DNA of 64,000 nt from Rhodeus uyekii (GCA_037043235.1 JAWRVZ010000056.1:2625001-2689000); one strand, 5' to 3'. Positions 32,906 through 46,915 are shown, counted from the stretch's first letter. Numbers and translations are program-made. Notes: generated by a model from the letters alone, not told the origin.

Positions 32906-35900
32906 TGATAGATATATGTGTATATATGTGTTATATATATATTTTTTTATAACAATATATGGGGAATATTTATTACTTTTTACTTTGTATTACTTATAAA
33001 AATGTAATTATTTGTTGAAAACTGAATACAAGTACATTGGATTTCTAGGAACTCATCACTTTTTTGCGTTTTTTTTAACTTGCCCTTCAAATTCATGAAT
33101 TAATAAAGTACAGATTTTTACTCAATGAAAAGAAAATTTGCTGAGAAGAAAATTATTTCTGTAAAAACAACACATATTGTGCAGTACGACTACTTAAAGT
33201 GGGTATCGAAACAATTGTGGCTTATTTTAGAAATAAACAAGTAACATTCCTTTTATACCTTTATTTAATAACTCAAAAGTGATTAATCACTGACAGGGAG
33301 CACAATGAATCTGTCTGTATTGTTACTTTTATTTAGCACATAAATGCTTAACTGACCTAGGCAATTTCACAAAAACATGGCTGGCGACAATCGTACGGCA
33401 TTTGTGACCCGATTTGGACATGTCTTTGTGAAAGGAACTGCTTTCCATCATTTATCATTGCAGAATTTCAACATCAAATGTAAACTAGGCTTTTGAAAGT
33501 GTTTTGCATTTAAAATCCTTCCTGCTCTTTCCCGAGAATGAAGCAACAGTTTTATCATAAAGTAATTTTCCATCAGTTTGTTTGGTGTATTCAAATGTAA
33601 AGTTAAGAAAATGCTTCCAAGTGAGAAATTAAAAAACATGCTCAAAATGATTAAAACATTTTTTTTTTTTAAATTTAAGTAACAAGAAAGGCTGTCCTAT
33701 TCATTTAATTACAACGAAAGTTGTCTAGTGACCTTCTTTTCCGAAAGAATAATCTGTGTTTTGTTGGAAAAGTCGAATTGTGCACATATGTACCAACTTT
33801 GCACCAAGCAGAATGATCAAAAAACATCACAAAATCATTACTTCATTGCCAGGCGTCCCTCACTTCAGCAGGAGACTTCCCAAATTGGCAGTGTGATTGT
33901 TAGGGAAGAGGGGAGCATTGCTTTGTGGGAGCCCTTCGGTCAAAATTTGAGGCGAGAGCATCCGATAGGCAGATCGTGACCCTCCCTAGATGATTGGTAC
34001 ACAGATCTCAGAGGACTGTGGGAATATTGGTCCCAAGTCTGGCGAATGATTTTTTGTATAAATGCATTCCAACAATCCTTCAGCAAAGAGAGAGTGTTAA
34101 TTAGAAGTCACTTTATTGTACATTGTTCTGTTTCTGATCCAAGTACCAAAGCATCCAAGACAAAATCCTGGCATGAGTGTGGTCTGGGTGAGGTCAAAAA
34201 CTCTTCTTAATGGATTCTCATGTGGCACGAGAAGATGAAAGTTCAGGTCAAGTGCATTTACTTATGCATCTAAATTCTCTGACCATTGATTGTTTGAAAG
34301 ATCAACATATAACTTATACGACTAGCTACTTTTAAATTGTTCCTTTCTGAGACATAAGCTAGTTCTATACATAATTTATATATACTTAATAGGTATAATA
34401 ATAATTTTATATTAAATTTATTTAAAGAGAGAACAGAGTGCACATAGATTCAAAAAACAGTATGGTTCAGTTAGTTGAGTACGTACTTCTATTTTTTAAC
34501 TGATGTAAATGTGTTATATTCAAAGGAAATTTGGTTTGAGCATATACATTTTTATTTTGTGCATAAATAATAAAAAATGTACATATATTTTACTTCTCCC
34601 TACGAGATGAAAAATCAAAAGCATTTAAGGCTCCACGTTGCGTGAGTCACACATCCAACTGTAGGCCATTTTCTTAGTTCTGCGGGCATCACATTACCAG
34701 TAATAACATTTCTGGTGTAATCATGCATATATAGTTTTTCTTCCCTCAGATGGGATGGAGTTGTTGGAGCTAATATATTCAGAGTCAGACCAACTGCCGT
34801 TCGCAAAGGGAAAAAAAAGAGACTTGGTTGAGTAACCGTAATAATTGGAAAATTATTTTGATAGCCTGAAACAATCTAATATATTACTGAATTTTATTAA
34901 AATAATATCAAATCAAATTAACTGCTATTCCATAATGAATTAGGTAACAAGGTAGGCAGATATTAATCGTCCTTCCCTCCCCGGGGCCAAGTGAGAAACG
35001 AGGAAGAGGGGGTGGGGTTACCAAGTCGGCTTTTGCAGCTTATTAGAAGTAGTCAGAAAGCAGTTGTGAAACTGTATTGTACACGCTTTCTTCATCTGTT
35101 GGTGTGAACCTGTTTTTTCTGCAGGGTATGTTGTGAAGCTCAGCGCATCAATGGGCAGATTTAGCACCGCCCACATCCACTCATTCTCATAAATGATTGG
35201 CTGATGTAGAAAAGCCCATTCATAATGCAAAACTTTTTATAATAAACTTGGCATGCCACAGCTTCATCCCATGGTGCTGGTCTCTTCAGACTGTTTAGTG
35301 TTTCCACATAGGGGGCTTCAGACTATACATCTGGACTGTTGATTTTAATCAGCGCCAGGTCTCTGCTTTGAAATTGTAATCAGATGCTTTACTTGGCCAT
35401 GCCAGACACTTTTAATGTATCAACTGAATGCCAGGTCCGTTCATAACCTTGCAAGGCTCCTGTAATTTCAGCATGCCAATCAATTATAGCACATATATGG
35501 TTCACTTCCAGCAGAAAAACAAGCTGCTGCACATAGCATTCCAAACCATGGCACTAAAATATGGTTTTGCAGAACCTCTTATGGGGTTTACTGGCCTGAT
35601 TGATTGGGTTAGTGGACTCCAGAACCCCTGCATTAGAAGGCAGTGAGGACCTACAGCCATGATGTCAAGCTATTTTAATGGGAGTAAATAATAAGACAGC
35701 AGAGCCAATAAGTGCCATTTGCTTCTAATCCCTCAAACTCAATCATCATGAGTAGGTATGTGCACTGTTCTGAAACCTAGTGAGCTGCCTACAGAAGTAT
35801 TATGACCCAAAGGCTAAACTCTTAGACATTGCATGTATACAGGGTATATATTGATGTCACTTTCCAGCTGGACTGAGTGGCAAAAGAGCCTGGTGCATTG

Positions 35901-36420
35901 CTGGATTTTGTAGGAGAAACTGCAAAAACGTGAGTAAAACAAACAATGATCAGTTTTACTAAAGGTTGGACTCCTGTCAACTTACAGAGGTCTTATAGAG
36001 ACCAACTAACAGAGGACCATAGATATTGGCATGCAGTCAGGAATTATGTTTCTTGACATTTATATGTTCCTGATTTTGAAGCCAGGGAAATATATAAATC
36101 AATAAATACAACACAGGTAGGTCTAGATCCGGGTGATCTATATCAGCGTTTATATGTTGTCTCATCATCCATCCATAAAACTTCTAGTGTTTATTTAAAA
36201 ACATCCAATCATGCTAAATATATTTGAGTTTATTGGGGACTATACTATTGTTTATTTGGCATGATTTCCCCCTCTAAATTGAGCATATTCATACAAAATG
36301 ATACCAGCAAATCCATGTTTTGCTGCCTGGATTGCAGTTGTTTCTGTGAATTGCAACAATACATTTGTTTCTCTTTTCTGTAGCTTGTTGTCTGTAAAAA
36401 TATACCTCAAATTTGTATAG
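32906..36420. other. unassigned DNA, no gene seen
   Basis: AT-rich at first (32906-33900), then mixed. 34950-35700 is more complex, without recognised repeats, and could hold noncoding regulatory DNA. No transposon ends were recognised. Short open frames here lack domains. Confidence 0.5.
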
Positions 36421-37109
36421 TGTTACGACCCCAGGTTTAGGTCAGGGTGTAACAAAAGGCACGACCCAAACTTCTTATTTACCCATTACTCTTTTATTAT
36501 TATTTACTAGTTGCCTAAGAATTTGTGAGCTAAGTGCCAAAACAACAAACATAATAGAAACTAAACTTCCCAAGAAAAACTAGCTTCCCTATAAACCAAC
36601 CAACCAAAAGAAAGAAACATACAGTGAACTTCCCTATCTCTTTAACTAAAGCAAAAACAGGAGAAAACGGATGGCCCTTGGGCCTACAAAAAAAAACAAA
36701 CAAAAAAAAAAAAACAACAACAACAAAGCACTCACCTCCTACAGCTTCACAGGTTACAAAACAAAAAGATACAACAAAAATTATAGATCAGCAAGACAAG
36801 GTGTAAGATCACTTGCACAAAAGAGAGTAACAGCATTCTGTTTAACACAGCAGATGAGTACAGAAAAACACATTCTCTGAAACCCAACTTCCAACAAATA
36901 ACCCACACAAAAGGCCACAAAGCAGTTAGCGAAGCAGAGAGAAAGAGCTAGCTCCCTCCAGAGGAACTCCGGGGAACTTAGTCGGGGACTCTTCTCCTGG
37001 GCCAATCACCAGCAGCCTCGTTATGTCCAAGACCAATCCTGTTAAGACAAGAAAGAGAAAACGACAGAATCCACACAAAAAAACAATATATACGTATATA
37101 TACGTAACA
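36421..37109 (-). mobile_element. Gypsy-type LTR (about 689 bp)
   Basis: The block begins 'tgttacgaccccaggtttag' and ends 'tatatatacgtaaca', giving the terminal inverted 'tgttacg/cgtaaca'. Immediately to its right, on the minus strand, lies a purine-rich stretch ('aagtgtgggaa'), as expected for a polypurine tract, preceded by a short pol remnant. So this is the 3' LTR of a minus-strand element whose body is almost wholly deleted. The A-rich interior (36687-36727) produces spurious lysine-rich frames. Confidence 0.7.
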
Positions 37110-37172
37110 TTCCCACACTTAAATTTACAATCATCATTTGTAACAAAAGTCATTTGTACTATCAGATGTACA

Positions 37173-37218
37173 TGGTGCACGCGACAAAACATCAGCGAGT
37201 ACATTTTCACATCCTTTC
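37173..37218 (-). pseudogene. Gypsy pol scrap, end of RNase H
   Basis: The minus strand encodes 'KGCENVLADVLSRAP', matching the conserved end of RNase H in Ty3/Gypsy polyproteins (usually KG.ENVVADALSR). It lies only about 60 bp from the LTR, where integrase should follow, so integrase is deleted. Nothing upstream of the motif is recognisable. Confidence 0.7.
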
Positions 37219-37834
37219 AGTCTTCAATTCATCAGTGCATCAGTCTTCATTCTCAAAGCTTTCCATTTTATGTGTTTGTGTATTTTTCGTGGCATTCACG
37301 CTGAAAACCAATGCTGCCGCTCAGTTGGTGTAACCACAGTGTCAAACGGTGATGTCATGTGTGTACTCTCTATTCTTTTACAGAAGGAAATCACAGAATG
37401 CATTGTGGCACGATGAGTGACAAAATAAATCAAGATGGTGAACGAGGTGAGGGAAAAATGTGTACAGTTTAATTTCATTCACTGCTGAAAACTGTATTGT
37501 AGAGTAAGTGTAAACTGAAATAATTCAGTGCAATTAAAAATGGATTATTTTACCTTATGTTTGAGTGTGCTGTGTATTTTATGCTATGTTTTAGCTTAGC
37601 AACATGCTAATGACAGCCATTCAAATATATAGGCGTATATTCTGCATTCAATATTCTGCAAGAATATTATTATACTATGTGTTCTTAAAAGATTACATTA
37701 TAAATGTCAAAAACATTATGAATGCAATTCCTGTCACTTTTTATTTATCAAAGAGTCCTGAATATTAAGAAGCACAAATGTTTTCAACTCTGATAAATTA
37801 TAATTGTATAAATCATACTTTTTTTACTCTTTTT
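37219..37834. other. unassigned AT-rich DNA
   Basis: No gene or repeat recognised in this AT-rich stretch between the Gypsy remnant and the SINE. Confidence 0.5.
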
Positions 37835-38003
37835 CCTGTAGCTCAATCAGTAGAGCATTGGTGCTTACAACACCAAGGTCATGGGTTCAATCCCAGGGAA
37901 TGCTTTCAATTTTGATTCAATCAGAATTGATTTGATTTGTTCCTTGAATGCAATAAGTCACTTTGGATAAAAGTGTCTGCCAAATGCATACATGTCAATG
38001 TAA
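37835..38003 (+). mobile_element. tRNA-derived SINE
   Basis: The head resembles a tRNA: box A region 'tagctcaatcagtagagc' (37839-37856), an anticodon-type stem-loop 'ttggtg cttacaa caccaa', and box B 'ggttcaatccc' (37884-37894). The tail 'aagtcactttggataaaag' followed by 'tgtctgccaaatgcata' is the hallmark of a SINE family common in cyprinids. It is transcribed by polymerase III through the internal boxes and moves with LINE machinery. The head lacks a complete acceptor stem, so it is not a functional tRNA gene. The copy looks nearly full length. Confidence 0.9.
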
Positions 38004-41000
38004 TCATTGTACAGTAGAAGATCCACTTAGGATTTCAAAGTCCTGTATATCCGTGGGGGATCCTTCACCTGGAAACTGTAAATGAGATGTTTAGGAAATA
38101 CCTTTCTCCAGGTACTTATGTTGTAAATGTGGCAAAAAAATCTAAAAGATTATTTGTGTATACCAATGTATAAAGGTGAAATGAGCACTTATTTGCACAA
38201 CAGTAAGTGTGCTTTAGATATCAGACTGCACTACTCTAGAATGATTTCTCACCAACCTGATGAGACCAAAGTACTCCCAGCCTGTGTCACTTTGACACAT
38301 TGGCACATTCCACCACTGCTACAAAAATGTTCATGCTTAAAGGCCTGGTGTGAATAATAGACTTCTCAAAACTGCTTGCATGCTTCATGATTGATATGTC
38401 TCCAATGTGGACAAATGTATCTACGTTCATGTGAAAACGTGAATCGGAAAGAAGAAATTACGCTCTTGTTTTGGCACAGAAATCAGCACCCTTGACACAT
38501 ATGCAGCTCTTCCTGTACCTGACTTGAATATGAAAGGGAAAACATTTTTTATTTTTAATTACTAATTATTTGGAGGGTTTTATGGCTTTATTTTGACTGT
38601 CACAGTCAGTGGGGAGAGAGGGATTAGGGTCCTTAGGGGGGAAGAGGAAGGAGATGAGAAGCAGGCAGAGGAGGACAGCTAATTTTTGATCCAAGGGGTG
38701 CTTTGCAGGCCAGGGGGGTGACAGCTGCACTGTCTTTAGCCCGGATTTGAATTTGAATTCTATCTAACGATGCAGCGACGCACGGACTTGGCAGGGCAGT
38801 CTGGTAATCTTCTTGACACAAATGCCTGGGCTTTTCTTGTGTGCCCTCACAGAGATTTGAGTAATTAAAGTTAAATTGAAGGAATAAAAAATATCCTTCT
38901 TGTACTGAGGCTGTCTTGCTAATGCCAAGTGTGAATAGTCAGGGTTGTCCTTAGAACTATAATCCCAAATGCTATTTCTCCTGTAACGTGGAATTGCCAT
39001 ATTTTTTATTTTCATTTTTTTTTTTTTTTGGTGAGCTCAAAAAGACAGCGATAAGGGACAGTCGCAGTGCTTTCATCTTACAGACATCTTTTGGAGAGGT
39101 GGGAAAGCAAGAAGAAAAATGAAAGTCGAAGATCTCCGTGGTCATGAAATATTGTTCATACCTGGTGGAATCGGATAGGATTTAATCCTTAAACCAAAAA
39201 CAACAACTGTAGTGATGAAGCTTTTTTGGATTTCTAGATACTTGTAGACTTTTTTAAGTCTAGCTTGTATAATTTAGGTGTAACTGACTTATATGTGTCA
39301 GCTAAGTAATCCAACAGTTGTTTTACAGCAGAAACGGCAGTTTTACTTTCTCAATTCTAAACCAAAACTAAATAGAAAATCAACACTAAGAGAAAAGGTC
39401 TAGATTTTAGGCTCTGATTGATTGGTGCAGATTTCATGCAGAGCTGCACAGATCAATTAAACCTTATTAACTGCATATTATTTTTCTAAAATAATATTGA
39501 CACAATGTGTGGAGGGAGAGCCTGTAAGACAGGAAGTGCTGAGCGATTCAAAGGCAAGCGAGAGTGAGAGAGTACTTTAACATGCCCACATCACACACAA
39601 TAATTTAATGCAAGCTCCATACCCTCTCAGTTTTACACACACATCATATTCAGAAAACGCTTTAACACACTTGCCTCAAATGCACTTTAAAAATACTATA
39701 AAACATGTTACTTGCACACTAAAATACTGTAACACGTGCTTCTAAAAACAAAACTAAGAAATACACACATTCATATATTACACACTGGGGATATTTTAAT
39801 AACTGTTCCACATAGTCTGAAACCTTTAATGTTCACCACTCTGGGAATACTTTAGCATACCTCACTTACACCGCTAAACAGGAGACCAGGACTAGTTGCC
39901 ACTATGGCTGTATCTTTTTCAGGACAGATTGTAGCAAGTTGTCACATTCTTTTAGTTTTCACGTTTTATTTTGTAATTTATTTATTTTTAACATAGCACT
40001 TTATTTAAACATTTATGTATATACATTTATTTATTAATGATTTAAAATGTATGGTGCTGTTTTATTGTCTATATCTTGCTGAAAAGTATATAATAGGCTT
40101 CCTGTAATTTTGGCTAGATCCTATTGTGACAATTTACCCTTCATGGTGTGACAACACAACTTTGCTATCAAAGTTCAACATATGTTCAATGACCTATATT
40201 CCACTAGTGACAATTATTCCTTGTCACTCTTGAAACCAAAGTCTTCACTTAAAATGAAATGGTTCACAACAAAGGTTGTACGTTCAGTTGCCACTGTTTA
40301 TGAGAAATTAATTTTGCTTGGCACAGTGCTTGAAGAAAAAACAGATGTATGAATTAAGCCTGATGCATATTACCTTGCAGTCTCATTTGCATGTGCGCTC
40401 CGGTAAGTATGTGCTTTCACAATCATTTTAATCACAGGTTAAAACAAGCCTTTAACCACAGGTTGATTCTATTTGCTGTATTTGCAATAAATATACAAGT
40501 ACGAGTCAATGAGAGTTTTGTTGAGCCAAATGTTAAGATCCTGGGGAAAGGAGAACTTTTAATTTGAAAATCGGGCACTTGGTGAATCACTTTCAGTAAA
40601 AGCGTTTAATCACTATAGAACTCTTACTTTTAGTTGTTGTAAAAATACACGAGGAGCTGTAATCAAAGAGGAAACAAGTTGTTCGCTACAATGCAACTTC
40701 CAGGTAAACTTTTATTATTGTTAGCTAAACTGATGTTACAAGCAGTTTTGTAGTGCATGTGAGTGTGTGAAAAGTGCAAATTTGGGCCGTATGAATTTCA
40801 AAAAAGTTTGACTTCAACCCCATGCAAATGCGACCCAAAACTTGAAATGACTGTAGCTCTGAAGGTAGGTTTATATAAAGGAAGAGTCACTGTCATTCTG
40901 AAGTTTCAGGTGTGAAGACATAAAGGTTATAGGTGAGAAACTTGAAGTTTCATGATCACCGTTTACAATGAGAATGCCAAAGGGCATAGGTTCATCCCCT

Positions 41001-42498
41001 GGAAAGAGAAGTGTTGATGTGGTGTTTGTTTCCACTGAAGCATAAAATAAAATCTATATAAAAAAACATTATTTGATAAATTTTAAAATATTAATACAAA
41101 TGTAAAATATTTTTGTAGAATTGATAAGTTGTAGAGGAGAAAAATCTGTACACTGTGCTAGTCTCTTTCTGAAGCCAAACATTAGCTAGTAAATTAATTC
41201 ATAAAATTAATTTTTGTAATGTAGAGAGTGAACAGATAACAAACTGAATGAAATACCTTAGTATGGCATACAACTCTTTTTGATTTTCTGGCAGTTTTTG
41301 TCATATTCTCATGTTTAGTGTTTGAAGTTAGTGTGAGTGTAAGTGTAAGTTTGTGTGCTCAAGCACATTCCAGGTCGCCCACAGCATATGCTGTACATGC
41401 ACACCGCAATCATGGTCTCTCATGCATGTTGTTGCAGAGCAATGTGGCGAAAATGGACACCGCAACTTCAGAGCACATTAGCTTTCATAACAGCTCTGCT
41501 CATACTTGGTAAATATAAGAGGAATTAAATTCTCCAGCTGCCATCTGGGTTATCATTATAGAATAAAGACCGGCCAGAAATTAACATGCTTCTGAAACGT
41601 GGACATGTTGACGGGACTCAAGTGGAGTAACTGCACTTCCATTTGAGGAAGAGAGATGTGAAGAATAATATGTCGTAACGGAAATTCATCACACAGCCAT
41701 CAGCCCGATTCTTACCTGAGACACCTTTTTCCCCTTTAAATTTACAGGGGCCTATTGCCTGGGGCATAATACCTCTGAAATTACTGCATAGCTGTCTTCT
41801 CAGTAACCACAGAATCGAGAAATGTGGGAGGCTGGGCAACAAGACGTGCATTGTAACCCCTTCAATAGCTCAGCACCTCCTGTGTCACAGCATACAAAAA
41901 AGGACAGCGGTATGAGTGTGTGTGTGGAAAGAGGCCCAAGGTTTACCTGGTCTGCGGCTGTAGACACCATGGCAGCCAAGAAGCATCAGGAGGCAACGGA
42001 GCATGACAGGCCCCACATCAAAGCACAAGCACCACACCTTGATCCAGACCCCCCACCCCACGCCCCACGCCTCCTCCCGTCAGGACACACCTGACAGAGG
42101 GGCCACCCCGCGCCTTCAAAGAGAGACTGAGAGACACGAGACACAAATAAACGTCTAGACACTTTCTCTTACAGTGACCTAACGGTGTGGAATTTTTGCT
42201 CCCTTTGCACCTTATCTCTGTCGAGAGCGTAGAAACAACGTGATTGATTTGGGAAGTGTCAGAAGACTTCACCTCCAGCCCCCCACCCCACCCTTCTGAG
42301 AAGAACAATTGAATTGCTAATGCGCTAGAGGGGTGAAATCTGATTTATGGGGGTGCAATTTGAGTATGGAATTTGGGTGTTCAAATCTGTTTATACATAT
42401 ACAAATATCTGCTTTAGTCGAAACAAGTATGCTTAATGCAGGTTAAGCTCTAGCGGCAGTACTTGAGGCATAATGTCAATTACCACAGAAATGGATGT

Positions 42499-42554
<56 letters not shown>

Positions 42555-43444
42555 TATTTAACCCAAGGGACGGTTGAGAGACCGTCAGTTTAAAGTTTCA
42601 ATTCACTTTTGTGCTTTTTAAACCTCTTAATAATTGGCCATATTTACTTACATTTTTAATTATCCTTTAATAAGTTATTCATTGTGACCACAATTTAATA
42701 AATTAAATACAGATGGACCAATCAAAATGATTTTCTGTGGTTACTGACGTTATGCCACAAATGCTGAATAATAAACCTTGAATATTTCTTTAACGGCACC
42801 TAAACCCATATTAATCAGTCATGTAAATGCGGTTTAAAACATCCTTAGACAAAACACGAAGAACAACTTCTAAGAAACATTTAGCTTAATTTCCTGTGTC
42901 TTTGCCGTAGATTATTTGAATATATCACCTGATCTAAATCGCTCAGAGGCTTGGATCAGAATGTTTTCAATACATACCTGTCTGGAGTAATTAATTATGT
43001 TTGTTAAAGCCTTTAGCCAAAAGTGCTTTTTTTTTTCAGACGTTTGCTTGTCTTAGCACCTCCCGCCACCCAGTGTTAGGAGACAGATTTAATTGCCACA
43101 TGAAAGCCACAAAAAAGAGAGCTCAGTCTCCTCATAAACACAAGCCACACCTAGCAGGGGAATAGTTTCACCTTTGAAAAAAAGCTGTCCACACTGTAAT
43201 TAAAGAGAAAGGGTTCCACAGAGTAATCTGACTTTATTCTACTGACTGTTGATGGAATGATTTTCAACCAAGAATGCTAATAAGTCATTCTTGGCCAAAA
43301 TAATGAGGACATTGTTATTTGCTAGATCCCCCCATAATTAAATATGAAACCCTTAATTTCTCTTCATACACCAAAACATTGGGTCATTGAAGAGCCATTG
43401 TGGGTGATGTGGACAATCATAAAATCACTTATTTATTATTATAT
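38004..43444. other. unassigned DNA, no gene seen
   Basis: Mostly AT-rich. 38560-39130 and 41560-42320 are more balanced and free of recognised repeats, so they are weak candidates for noncoding regulatory DNA. Near 40975-41010 'ggcataggttcatcccctgg' faintly resembles a decayed SINE head. A TA microsatellite lies at 42505-42550. Open frames such as 41822-42094 have no domains. Confidence 0.45.
42505..42550. repeat. (TA)n microsatellite
   Basis: About 23 TA dinucleotides. Confidence 0.95.
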
Positions 43445-43821
43445 CGTTTTGGTAGTTCAACTGACAGAGCACTAAACAAATAGTTTTTGATTGTTTTTTG
43501 TATTGTTTTACAGTTAATATCTAAAGCGCTCCTTAAAGCATTGATTCATTTAATAGAGAAACACCACTATGACTTGTTTTCAGGGAATGTATCATTATTA
43601 CAAGTATATTGTGTACTGGCAGATTTTTTTAAACTTGTATTAAAGGTTCCTTATTTGGAAAAAGTCTTTACATCAGGTTAGAATTTTTTTTATATTTTCC
43701 AAGAAAATAGTCAAAAAAGACTGCAAATGAATTTGTATGCAATGTTGAAACACCAAGGTCATGTGATTCCCGCAAAACAAATACAAATGAAGTTGCTTTG
43801 GATAAAACAGTCACCCAAATC
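43445..43821 (+). mobile_element. SINE interrupted by about 270 bp
   Basis: The head 'ggtagttcaactgacagagc' (43451-43470) matches the box A part of the SINE at 37835. The rest resumes at 43748 with 'acaccaaggtcatgtgattc' and the tail 'gttgctttggataaaacagt' followed by 'cacccaaat'. The roughly 270 bp between them (about 43475-43747) is AT-rich and unrecognised. It may be an inserted element whose ends I cannot define. Confidence 0.6.
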
Positions 43822-46461
43822 CTTAAGGCACTTGTCATGTTTCACAATGGGTAGGACAGATGTTAAGAATGTTAAAGCCCGCCAAAGTGCTGTGATAAAG
43901 GGTAAATATTGCCGGATTTAGTGCTAAAGTTCTGATAAACCTGCTTTATCACCTTTTTGTGCAGGACTCTGCATAAGACTGATTGAGGATGACTAACTTC
44001 TTCTTATCAAACCATTTCTTTTCCCTAAGACTTCTCTTAGGAAGTAACCCTAGATGCTCTATAATACAATAGAGCTTTCCTGCTCTCTTTGTCCAGGGGA
44101 TTGTGGTATGCCAGTGGAGGGCACGGTGTTAACAGAGAGGGCAGGGGAACATGAAAAGGTCTGCTCTGCTGGGACTGGCACTCTCTGGCTGTGTGGCTGA
44201 ATAAAAGCGACGGCAAGGATTAGAGGAGCGTTCCTGAGCTTGCGGGATAAGCACTACAGGTAACACTCTTTTTTTAAATAAAGGGGGCTTTGGAAAAATA
44301 ATGTGACGCATAGCTAAGGAGACAATCTGGTCATTCAAAAAAGAGGACATTTCTAAGGCTTAGAACACAACGTGTCCCACTGCTGAGCTTGGTCAACGGC
44401 TGCAGAAATGAAAGCACCTAACGATGACAGGTGGAATTTAATGTAAATGTCTCTCTGAGACTTTATTCAACAGATTATACAAGTGACATGGGGTCACATA
44501 ATCTCTAAGAGGATGAATCCATTCAAACTAAGGAGCCAAGCTAGTAGAATGTTCCCCAATGAAGGGCTTCCACACTTGCCCACATACATATGTCTATTCA
44601 AGATGATTATAAATCTCTCTACTAACCATAGGTTACATTTTCTGTTGACACTTTTTTTGCCCCATATGGCAAGTTTATGCGTTTGCAGATCACTCAAAGT
44701 ACATGTATCTTATTCATGATTTGTACACTCACATTGGATTGTGGGGCTCTGAAGTCTCCGTAAGCTGACATAGTTGCTAAAGGGTAACGTGCATATGTGT
44801 CTTTACTAACTAGATATATTTATAATGTAGTGATTTTAGTGATTCAAAGTTAGTGTCTTAAATGCATCTCAAACCATCTCCTGCAGTTTCAAACCATCTC
44901 TTGGAGTGATTGGAGTGATGAGTGAATCTGTGAATCTGTGAATCTCTTTTTTTTTTAAATGGTTGAATTTCTAAAAAGGCATAAAGTGTCAAAGTATAAT
45001 TACCCCCTTGCAACATTTGTGGACTTTTTTATGCATATTTGCACAAACAATTCAAATGTGATTGGCTGGAATTTTAGCAATTTTCAGGTGTTCTAGTTTA
45101 AGAAGTTTTAAACTAGTGAAAAAGTCAAGATATTTTTGATGGTCTTGGTCTTGACTAGATTCAGTTGACTAGATTCTCTTCTGGCACTGGTTTTGAGTAG
45201 AACTTAACATTTTTCTGGTCCAAGCCTTGACTCTGATTCGAATGAACTGACCTCGACTACAACACTCTATCCTTGAATTATCCACTTCATCTTTATTATT
45301 CAACTTTATCTTGACTCTATCTGCCCATAAATGTTTACTTTAAAAATCAGATTTCCCTTTCTTGTCTAGATGTCTAGTTCTTAACCAAAATGATCCCAGA
45401 ATATGTTGCACCAAATGATCAGTTAAGGAGGAAGCTGTGGGAAGCATGTTTAGTTCTGTGGACTGTAGCGCAGTCTGCAACTGTGTTAGTATGCAAGCAA
45501 CGTGCATGTGTTTGACTAGGTATAAATCAACGCATCTACAGCAGAAGTTTGTGTCTGAGTGTGTGCGCGCATGTGTGTGGAAATCTGGTGGGCTGAGGTA
45601 GTCTTGGCTCATCTGCATGGTGAGACAAGTTATCAGAGGGAGCCATGAGTGTCCTGTTCACTCCAGGGACTAAGCAGAACAACAGCCTCGGTGTGACGCA
45701 TGACTACACTCTGGCACAGTGCAACCGCACTGGGCCTAATCTTGCTGTACCTCCTGATCCACCTCTTCACCCTCTCTCTGGTCATTATCACTCAACAGTT
45801 TAGTATGTATCGCAGTGGGGACAGCAGTGTGCGGCTCTTGACGATTTACTCTGCCCTCGGCTGCCCTACGCAGTTTAGTGAGGATATGAATCCTGTTGGT
45901 TCGATGAGATAGTGCCAATTTGTTAGTGCAACATGCAGAACTATAACAGGATATTTCCTTTTACTATTGCTGAATTGGGTTTTTAGACATGGTTTCTTTT
46001 GATCTAGGTACATTTATCTATCCGGAAAACATTTGTTTAGTTGACTTCAAAGAAGATTCTCTTACATATTGGTGCCATAGCCCATCCCATGAATTAACAT
46101 GTGACAGCTGCATAGGGCTGATTTTGAGTTGTTCTTAAGGTCCTCAGGGTGTTTTGAGGATTTTAAATGCATGTAACTGTAAGAAGCATTGTATGTAACA
46201 CATTTTATTAATTAGCACATGCTCTGTTGGTATAAAATTTGAATCTGAATGTGACCATACCGCTGAAATGGAAACACTGAAATGGAAATGTTATGGCAGG
46301 GAACATGGGGGTTAGGGGTCTGAAATTGCAAACAATAGTGGACATATTCAAGTTAACTCTGTATTGTTAGGGAGGTAAAGGCGGCCTTAAACTAACCCTA
46401 CATTAGGCCAGCCTAACTCCTGCTAATAATCAAAGATGTTTATTATTAATGTTTTTATATA
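43822..46461. other. unassigned DNA
   Basis: No gene is seen. Contains a short stuttered repeat ('gtgaatctgtgaatctgtga', about 44923-44945) and a probable transposon end at 45120-45275. 44050-44460 and 45560-45920 are more balanced but without recognised features. Confidence 0.45.
45120..45275. repeat. possible end of a DNA transposon
   Basis: The stuttering 'tggtcttggtcttgactaga' and the end 'cctcgactacaacact' recall a common fish repeat whose termini read 'agtgttgtagtcgag'. Only one end is visible, so class and extent are uncertain. Confidence 0.35.
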
Positions 46462-46679
46462 TACACTGCTCAATAAAATGAAGTGAACACTTAATCATCA
46501 CAGTATGAACCCAAGTCAGTTAAACTTCAGGAATATCAGTCTGTCCAGTTAGGAAGCATACGTGATTGTGAAACAGTTTCACTTGCTTGGGTGCAAATGA
46601 AAGTGACAGCAGATGCGCTGAAGAGGCAACAGCAAGACAACCCCCCAAAAAGGGAATGATTCTGCTGTTAGGTGTCGGG

Positions 46680-46868
46680 ATAAAATCCTCAGAGCCATTG
46701 CCAAACCTTATGTTGATGCAGTGAGCCCTGGGTTACTCCTGCTGCATGATAATGCCTTGCCTCACATGGAGTGTGTCGGCAGTTTTTAAATGGTGAAAGT
46801 ATTGATGCCATTGACTGGCCCTCAGGTTTCCCAGACCTAAATCCAATTGAGAACCTCTGTATCTGTGC
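46680..46868 (+). pseudogene. Tc1-like transposase, DDE-domain fragment
   Basis: The frame reads 'ILRAIAKPYVDAVSPGLLLL' then 'HDNALPHMECV', where the Asp of 'HDNA.PH' is the second catalytic Asp of the DDE triad. After a stop and a frame change, 'IDWPSGFPDLNPIE'-type sequence follows (partly in another frame: 'DWPSGFPDLNPIENL'). Its terminal Glu is the third catalytic residue. The upstream half with the DNA-binding domain and first Asp is gone. A dead copy of a DNA cut-and-paste enzyme. Confidence 0.8.
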
Positions 46869-46915
46869 ATCTGAAGCCAACAAGTATCACCACAGACTGT
46901 TCAGGCACAAGTGAT

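Noticed and set aside
37835..37905. Functional tRNA gene
   Set aside because: Box A/B and an anticodon-like loop are present, but the acceptor stem is incomplete and a SINE tail follows.
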